NCBI GenBank assembly: GCA_964244655.1 | Contig: CAXTJU010000068.1 | Span: forward strand, 1 to 17,488 | Direction of reading: 5' to 3' | From: LMUY01 sp964244655 | Lineage (GTDB): Bacteria > Pseudomonadota > Alphaproteobacteria > Acetobacterales > Acetobacteraceae | DNA: 17,488 bases | Part shown: piece after piece, positions 13,244-17,488 of the stretch | How positions within the stretch are numbered: position 1 is the first letter of the stretch | How the letters are laid out: each line of letters begins with the position of its first letter | Position numbers and translations under genes: made by a program | The notes under the pieces: model-generated | Database searches by the model: none | What the model saw: only the letters and a program-made list of their open reading frames with translations | Told to the model about the DNA's origin: nothing

Positions 13244-15310
13244 CTAGGCGCTCTCCCGCCGCCAGGCCGCGAAGGCCAGGCCCAGCAGCAGCGGCAGCGC
13301 CAGCCAAGCGGGCAGCAGCGGGATGGCGTTCACCCCCGTCACCACGTGGTCGTGGTTGCGGCGCAGCCCGATCCAGCCGCCGCCCGCCGCCACCCGGCCG
13401 GGTTCGACGGAGCGCAGCTCGGGCGCGCCGTCCGGCTCCAGCCAGTGCACGCTGCCGCCGGAGGCGCGGGCGATGGGGCCGATGTGCTCCGCCGTGGCCC
13501 GCAGATCCGCCATCTCCAGCGGGTTGGCGGCGCCCGCGGCGGCGAAGGCGGAGCGCGCGCCGTCCGATGCCTGCCACACGCCGGGGTCGGGGGCCGGCAT
13601 CGTGCCGCTGGCACGCCCCGGGGCGGTGGTGCGCAGCGTCAGCGGGGTCGCCTGGCCGCCGGGTGCCGTCACCGTCACCGGCGGGGGCGGCGTGTCCAGC
13701 GTGCTGCGCCGCTCCACCGTCAGGGTGCCGGCGTCCACCGTGGCGGTGAGCGCCTCCTCCTCCAGCGCCGGCTCCTTCATCAGCCAGTGCGCGACCCGGC
13801 GCAGCAGCTCCGCCTGCGGGCCGCCGCCCTCGTGGCCGCGCGACCACAGCCAGATCTGGTCCGACAGCAGCAGCGCGGCGCGGCCCTGGCCCACCCGGTC
13901 CAGCACCAGCAGCGGCGCGCCGTCGGCGCCGCTCATCACCACCTGGCCGTGCGAGGCGCCCGGTTGCAGGCGGCGGTACCAGTCGCCCCAGCCGGGGGCT
14001 GCGCCCGGGTGGTCGCCGGGCAGCCCGGCGGTGACGGGATGGCGCTCGCCCAGGGCGGTCACCAGGGGGCGGAACGGGCCGTCGATCACGCCGGCGCTGC
14101 CGCTCAGCGGCTCGGCGGGCAGCACGGGGGCGAGCGGGGTGTAGGCGAGCGAGGACGGGCCGCTGAACTCCGGCCCTACTGACAGCAGCAGCGCCCCGCC
14201 GTCGCGCACGTAGTCGGCGATGTTGCGCAGGTAGGGCGCGGGCAGGATGCCGCGGTTGGCGAAGCGGTCCAGGATGATCAGGTCGAAGTCCTTGATCTTG
14301 ACCTGGAACAGCTCGCGGGTCGGGAAGGCGATCAGCGCCAACTCGTTCAGCGGCGTCAGGTCGTCCTTCTCAGGCGGGCGCAGGATGGTGAAGTGCACTA
14401 GGTCAACTGCCGGGTCAGCTTTGAGCAGGCGGCGCCAGGTGCGCTCGCCGGCGTGCGGCTCGCCGCTGACCAGCAGCACGCGCAGGCGGTCGCGCACGCC
14501 GTTGATGGACACCACGGCGTGGTTGTTGAGGTCGCTCACCTCGCCCGGCAGCGGGGCGGCGGCCAGCTCCACCACGGTGGGGCCGGCGCGGGTGATGGGA
14601 ATCTCGATCGGCTCCACCTCGCCCACCGGCACGGCCACGGTGCGCGGCGGCTCGCCGTCGCGGCGCAGGGTGAGCGCGGCCGTGGTTCCCTTGGCGTCCA
14701 CGCCGAGGTCGTCCACGGCGACGCGCAGGACCACGGACTTGCCGACGATGCCGTAGCTGGGCGCTTCGACGATGCGGACGCGGCGGTCCGTCTGCTCGGC
14801 GGCGGCGGGCAGCAGCACGTGCAGCGGCACGGGCGGCGTGGCGGCTGGGATGTCGTGCACCTCGCCGTCCGTCAGCATCACCACGCCGGCCAGGCGGGAG
14901 CGGGGCACGTCGGCCAGGGCGCGGTCGAGGGCGGTGAACAGCCGGGTGCCGTCATGGCCGGCTTCCGGCACGGTGACGGTGCGCAGCTGCAGGCCGGGCA
15001 GCTGCGCGGCTTCGGCTTGCAGCCGGGTCACGGCGGCGTCGGCCAGGGCGGCGCGGTTGCCGACCGCCATGGAGGCGGTGCGGTCCACCACCAGGACGGC
15101 GATGTCGCCCAGGGCGTCCTGGGTTTCCTGCACCAGCCGCGGGCCGGCGAGCCACAGCAGCACGACGGCGAAGCAGAGCAGCCGCAGCGCACCGCCCCGC
15201 GCGCGCCGCCACAGGGCGGGAGCCACGGCCAGTACGCAGAGCGCGGCCAGCACGGCCAGCAGCCAGGGCGGCAGGGTGGGCACGAAGCGGATGGCGTTGA
15301 TCGCCTGCAT
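13244..15310 (-). CDS. Membrane-anchored vWA/glutamine-amidotransferase-like protein
   Basis: This 688-residue protein has two membrane helices near the N-terminus (about 15-32 and 42-57), a large periplasmic-looking region, and one C-terminal helix (PAWLALPLLLGLAFAAWRR). Residues about 70-170 form a von Willebrand A-like fold with a non-canonical metal site, DRTAS (76-80) in place of DxSxS, and VVMLTDGEVHD on the next strand. Residues about 285-470 resemble the class I glutamine amidotransferase-like fold (LRVLLVSGEPHAGERTWRRL, then FDLIILDRF and YVRDGGALLLSVG), with no evident catalytic Cys-His pair. Proteins of this layout accompany MoxR ATPase, DUF58 and BatA/DUF4159 genes, a chaperone-like envelope module of unclear purpose. 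It starts 14 bp after the DUF4159 gene, so the two are cotranscribed. Confidence 0.8.
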   Translation of the reverse strand: MQAINAIRFVPTLPPWLLAVLAALCVLAVAPALWRRARGGALRLLCFAVVLLWLAGPRLVQETQDALGDIAVLVVDRTASMAVGNRAALADAAVTRLQAEAAQLPGLQLRTVTVPEAGHDGTRLFTALDRALADVPRSRLAGVVMLTDGEVHDIPAATPPVPLHVLLPAAAEQTDRRVRIVEAPSYGIVGKSVVLRVAVDDLGVDAKGTTAALTLRRDGEPPRTVAVPVGEVEPIEIPITRAGPTVVELAAAPLPGEVSDLNNHAVVSINGVRDRLRVLLVSGEPHAGERTWRRLLKADPAVDLVHFTILRPPEKDDLTPLNELALIAFPTRELFQVKIKDFDLIILDRFANRGILPAPYLRNIADYVRDGGALLLSVGPEFSGPSSLAYTPLAPVLPAEPLSGSAGVIDGPFRPLVTALGERHPVTAGLPGDHPGAAPGWGDWYRRLQPGASHGQVVMSGADGAPLLVLDRVGQGRAALLLSDQIWLWSRGHEGGGPQAELLRRVAHWLMKEPALEEEALTATVDAGTLTVERRSTLDTPPPPVTVTAPGGQATPLTLRTTAPGRASGTMPAPDPGVWQASDGARSAFAAAGAANPLEMADLRATAEHIGPIARASGGSVHWLEPDGAPELRSVEPGRVAAGGGWIGLRRNHDHVVTGVNAIPLLPAWLALPLLLGLAFAAWRRESA

Positions 15311-15324
15311 CTATCGGCCCAACC

Positions 15325-17488
15325 CTATTGCCCGAGGCGTTCGAGGATGTGCGGCACGTGGACCTGGTCGCCTTTGTAGTTGCCGGTCAGCGCGTACATC
15401 ACGAGGTTGACGCCGAAGCGGTAGGCCAGGGTGCGCTGGCGGGGGCCGCCGTCCAGGGCGGCCAGGCTCTGGCCGTCGGGGCTGACCGCCCAGGCGGCGG
15501 CCCAGTCGTTGGCGCCGATCACCACGGGGCTCACGTCGTCGTTGCTGCGGTCGCCCTGGCGCTGCACCCACACGGTGTCGCCGTCGGTGCGGCCGGGATA
15601 GTCGCTCAGCAGGTAGAAGGCGCGGGCCAGCACGTGCTCGGTGGTGAGCGGGGTGAGCGGCGGGATGGCGAGCCCGGCCACGGCGGCGCGCAGGGCCGCC
15701 GGGTCGCCGCGGCTGTCGATGACGATGATGCCGCCGTCGCGCATGTAGGCGTTGAGCGCGGTCACCGCGGGGCTGGGCAGCGGCTGGGCGGAGGCGACCG
15801 GCCAGTAGAGCAGCGGGTAGAAGCTGAGGTCGTCCGTGCCGGGCTGCACGCCGGAGGGCTCGGCCAGGTGGGCGGCGGTGCGGGAATTCACGTAGCCAGA
15901 CAAGCCGAACAGGCCGGCGCGTGAGGTGGCGTCAATGGCAGGGTCGCCGGAGACGACGTAGGCCAGCCGGGTTTCCAAGGCGGCCCGCCATGGCGGCGCG
16001 GGGAGCTGGGCGTGGGCTGGCAGGATGGCAAGCAGGGCCAGTCCGGCCAGGGCCGGGCGCAGCAGCCCGCGCAGCCGCAGCGCGAGCAGCAGGTCCAGCG
16101 CCAGTAGCGCCAGCCCCGCCGCCACCAACCAGGGCCCGACCGCCCGCTCCCGCACGCCTGACCCCAGGGCTTGCTCGGTGGCGCCGGGCACCAGGGACGC
16201 TGCCAGCAGCGGCCCCATGGCGTTGGACAGGTTCAGTGCGCGGCGGCTGGCTTCCGGGCCATACAGCCCCGGCGGGTGCTGCGGCGAGACGGCGGCGGTG
16301 GCGAAGGCGGTGCCGGGCAGCCCCGTGGCGGCCGGCGGCGGCGGGCCGAGCACGCCGAACCCGTCCAGCGTCTCGACCGGGCTGAGCGGGGCCGCGTCGG
16401 GTGCTGCGGACACGCCGGCGGACAGTGCCACCAGCCGCCGCATCATGTCCGGGAACAGGCCGGAGAGCGGCAGGTTGGACCAGTCGGCGTTGGCGGTGAC
16501 GTGGAACAGCACCACCCGGCCGGAGCCGCGCGCCGCCTCCGTCACCAGGGGGGTGCCGTCCGCCAGCCGCGCCCAGGTGTGGTCATTCAGCTGGGCGGAC
16601 GGCTCGGCCAGCACCTGGCGGCTGACCGTCACGTCCGGCGGAATTGGCAGGCCGGCGAAGGGCGAGGCGGCGGGGAACGCCGCCAGCTTGGCCGGCTGGC
16701 TCCAGGACAGCGCGCCGCCCAGCTGGCGGTCCTCCGCCAGCAGCCGCTCCGGCATCAGCGGGTCGGGCGCGGCGGGCTGGGCCAGGTCGCTGCCGAGGTC
16801 GGGAGCATTGTCGGCGCTGCGGGGGCCGGCGAAGCGCAGCAGCAGGCCGCCGCCCCGCACCCAGCGTTCCAGCTCCGGCGTTTCGGCCGGGGTCAGCGGG
16901 CGGTCGGCCAGCACGATCACCGCGATCTCGCGTTGCAGCAGGGTGTGCAGGTCGCCCTCCCGCACCTCCGCGAACGGGCTGAGCGCCTTTTCCAGGTAGT
17001 AGAGCGAGCCCACCAACGGCGTGCCCGACCCCGCTTCCGCCGTGACCAGGCCGACGGGGCGGCGGCGGATGCCCTCGTCCAGCAGCAGCGACGCGCCGGC
17101 GGAGGCGGGGCCTTCCAGCACCAGCCGGGCTAGCCGGTTGCGCAGCTCGGGCGGCAGCGCCACGGGCAGCTCGGCCTCCGTGGCGCCGGCGGCGGCGTGG
17201 GCGGTGGCGCGGGCCAGGGTGCGGCCGTCGCCGCTCTGCGCCAGCACGGCGAGGTCGGAGGGCACGGGCTGCGGCAGCAGCGCCACGCGGGCCACCAGCC
17301 GGTCCGGCTCGGCGCGGGGGGCCAGCAGCATGCGGGCGGACGGGGCGGCGGGGGCCGCCTCCGTGACCGGGCCGGCGGCGGAGAGGGCGGCGGCGAAGGC
17401 GTCGTCGTGCGGGGCGGCCAGGCCGTCAGCGATGTAGAGCACGGTGCCGGACGCGCCGCGCAGCGCCTGCGCGGCGGCGGCGCGGTCG
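15325..17488 (-). CDS. BatA/DUF4159-type membrane protein, 5' end off the window
   Basis: The frame is open to the right edge, so the start is missing; the visible part is 721 residues. The first part resembles the vWA-derived region of BatA-type proteins (GTVLYIADGLAAPHDDAF). A unit with an amidotransferase-like strand pattern follows (IAVIVLADRPLTPAETPELE then WVRGGGLLLRFAGPRS, and later GSGRVVLFHVTANADWSNLP). Hydrophobic helices (WLVAAGLALLALDLLLALRL and LAGLALLAILPAHAQ) lead into the C-terminal DUF4159 domain (LETRLAYVVSGDPAID, DDLSFYPLLYWPV, YMRDGGIIVIDSRGD, HVLARAFYLL). Full-length relatives are about 900 residues, so about 200 are probably missing, including the N-terminal membrane anchor. 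It is cotranscribed with the vWA/amidotransferase-like gene. A MoxR ATPase gene would be expected further upstream, outside the window. Confidence 0.85.
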   Translation of the reverse strand, partial: DRAAAAQALRGASGTVLYIADGLAAPHDDAFAAALSAAGPVTEAAPAAPSARMLLAPRAEPDRLVARVALLPQPVPSDLAVLAQSGDGRTLARATAHAAAGATEAELPVALPPELRNRLARLVLEGPASAGASLLLDEGIRRRPVGLVTAEAGSGTPLVGSLYYLEKALSPFAEVREGDLHTLLQREIAVIVLADRPLTPAETPELERWVRGGGLLLRFAGPRSADNAPDLGSDLAQPAAPDPLMPERLLAEDRQLGGALSWSQPAKLAAFPAASPFAGLPIPPDVTVSRQVLAEPSAQLNDHTWARLADGTPLVTEAARGSGRVVLFHVTANADWSNLPLSGLFPDMMRRLVALSAGVSAAPDAAPLSPVETLDGFGVLGPPPPAATGLPGTAFATAAVSPQHPPGLYGPEASRRALNLSNAMGPLLAASLVPGATEQALGSGVRERAVGPWLVAAGLALLALDLLLALRLRGLLRPALAGLALLAILPAHAQLPAPPWRAALETRLAYVVSGDPAIDATSRAGLFGLSGYVNSRTAAHLAEPSGVQPGTDDLSFYPLLYWPVASAQPLPSPAVTALNAYMRDGGIIVIDSRGDPAALRAAVAGLAIPPLTPLTTEHVLARAFYLLSDYPGRTDGDTVWVQRQGDRSNDDVSPVVIGANDWAAAWAVSPDGQSLAALDGGPRQRTLAYRFGVNLVMYALTGNYKGDQVHVPHILERLGQ

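Overview
The window comes from a high-GC alphaproteobacterium. I place it near the Acetobacteraceae/Rhodospirillales by inference: a PhaR-type polyester regulator sits beside a compact polyhydroxyalkanoate (PHA) cluster, a MoxR-associated vWA/DUF4159 gene pair is present, and the intergenic hairpin repeats are of the kind common in that group. Almost every gene lies on the minus strand. The clear exception is phaR.

Layout. 1-103: start of a minus-strand gene cut by the window edge. 104-664: intergenic, with a small palindromic repeat. 665-3766: a minus-strand PHA operon, read right to left as a short PhaE-like coiled-coil protein, a class III-like PhaC synthase, the PhaA thiolase, and a GNAT acetyltransferase pseudogene carrying two in-frame TGA codons. 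3767-3846: an 80-bp divergent control region with a CTGC-N3-GCAG site matching the published PhaR operator consensus. 3847-4527: phaR on the plus strand. 4534-6534: a secreted SYLF-domain protein and a zinc alcohol dehydrogenase. 6671-10847: a tightly overlapping three-gene operon of an exported alpha/beta hydrolase, a polytopic membrane protein with a degenerate spermidine-synthase-like domain, and a protein-isoaspartate methyltransferase-like protein with a twin-arginine signal.

10971-13241 is accessory sequence. It is bracketed by inverted copies of a 60-bp two-hairpin repeat. It contains an AT-rich patch (about 11035-12335) with a 21-bp perfect inverted repeat and an unrecognised membrane protein whose last eight residues, DLDNDIPF, resemble the C-terminal tip of single-stranded-DNA-binding protein (SSB). 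It also contains an exported ankyrin-like protein flanked by inverted copies of a second repeat subtype. 13244-17488 holds two membrane proteins of the vWA/glutamine-amidotransferase-like and BatA/DUF4159 type, the second cut by the right edge.

How the genes work together: PhaA condenses acetyl-CoA to acetoacetyl-CoA, PhaC polymerises hydroxyacyl-CoA (no reductase gene is in the window), the PhaE-like protein is probably its partner, and PhaR senses polymer and represses. The best leads for new biology are the AT-rich gene with the SSB-like tail, the exported methyltransferase operon, and the miniature PhaE-like/PhaC overlap with its array of in-frame ATG codons.
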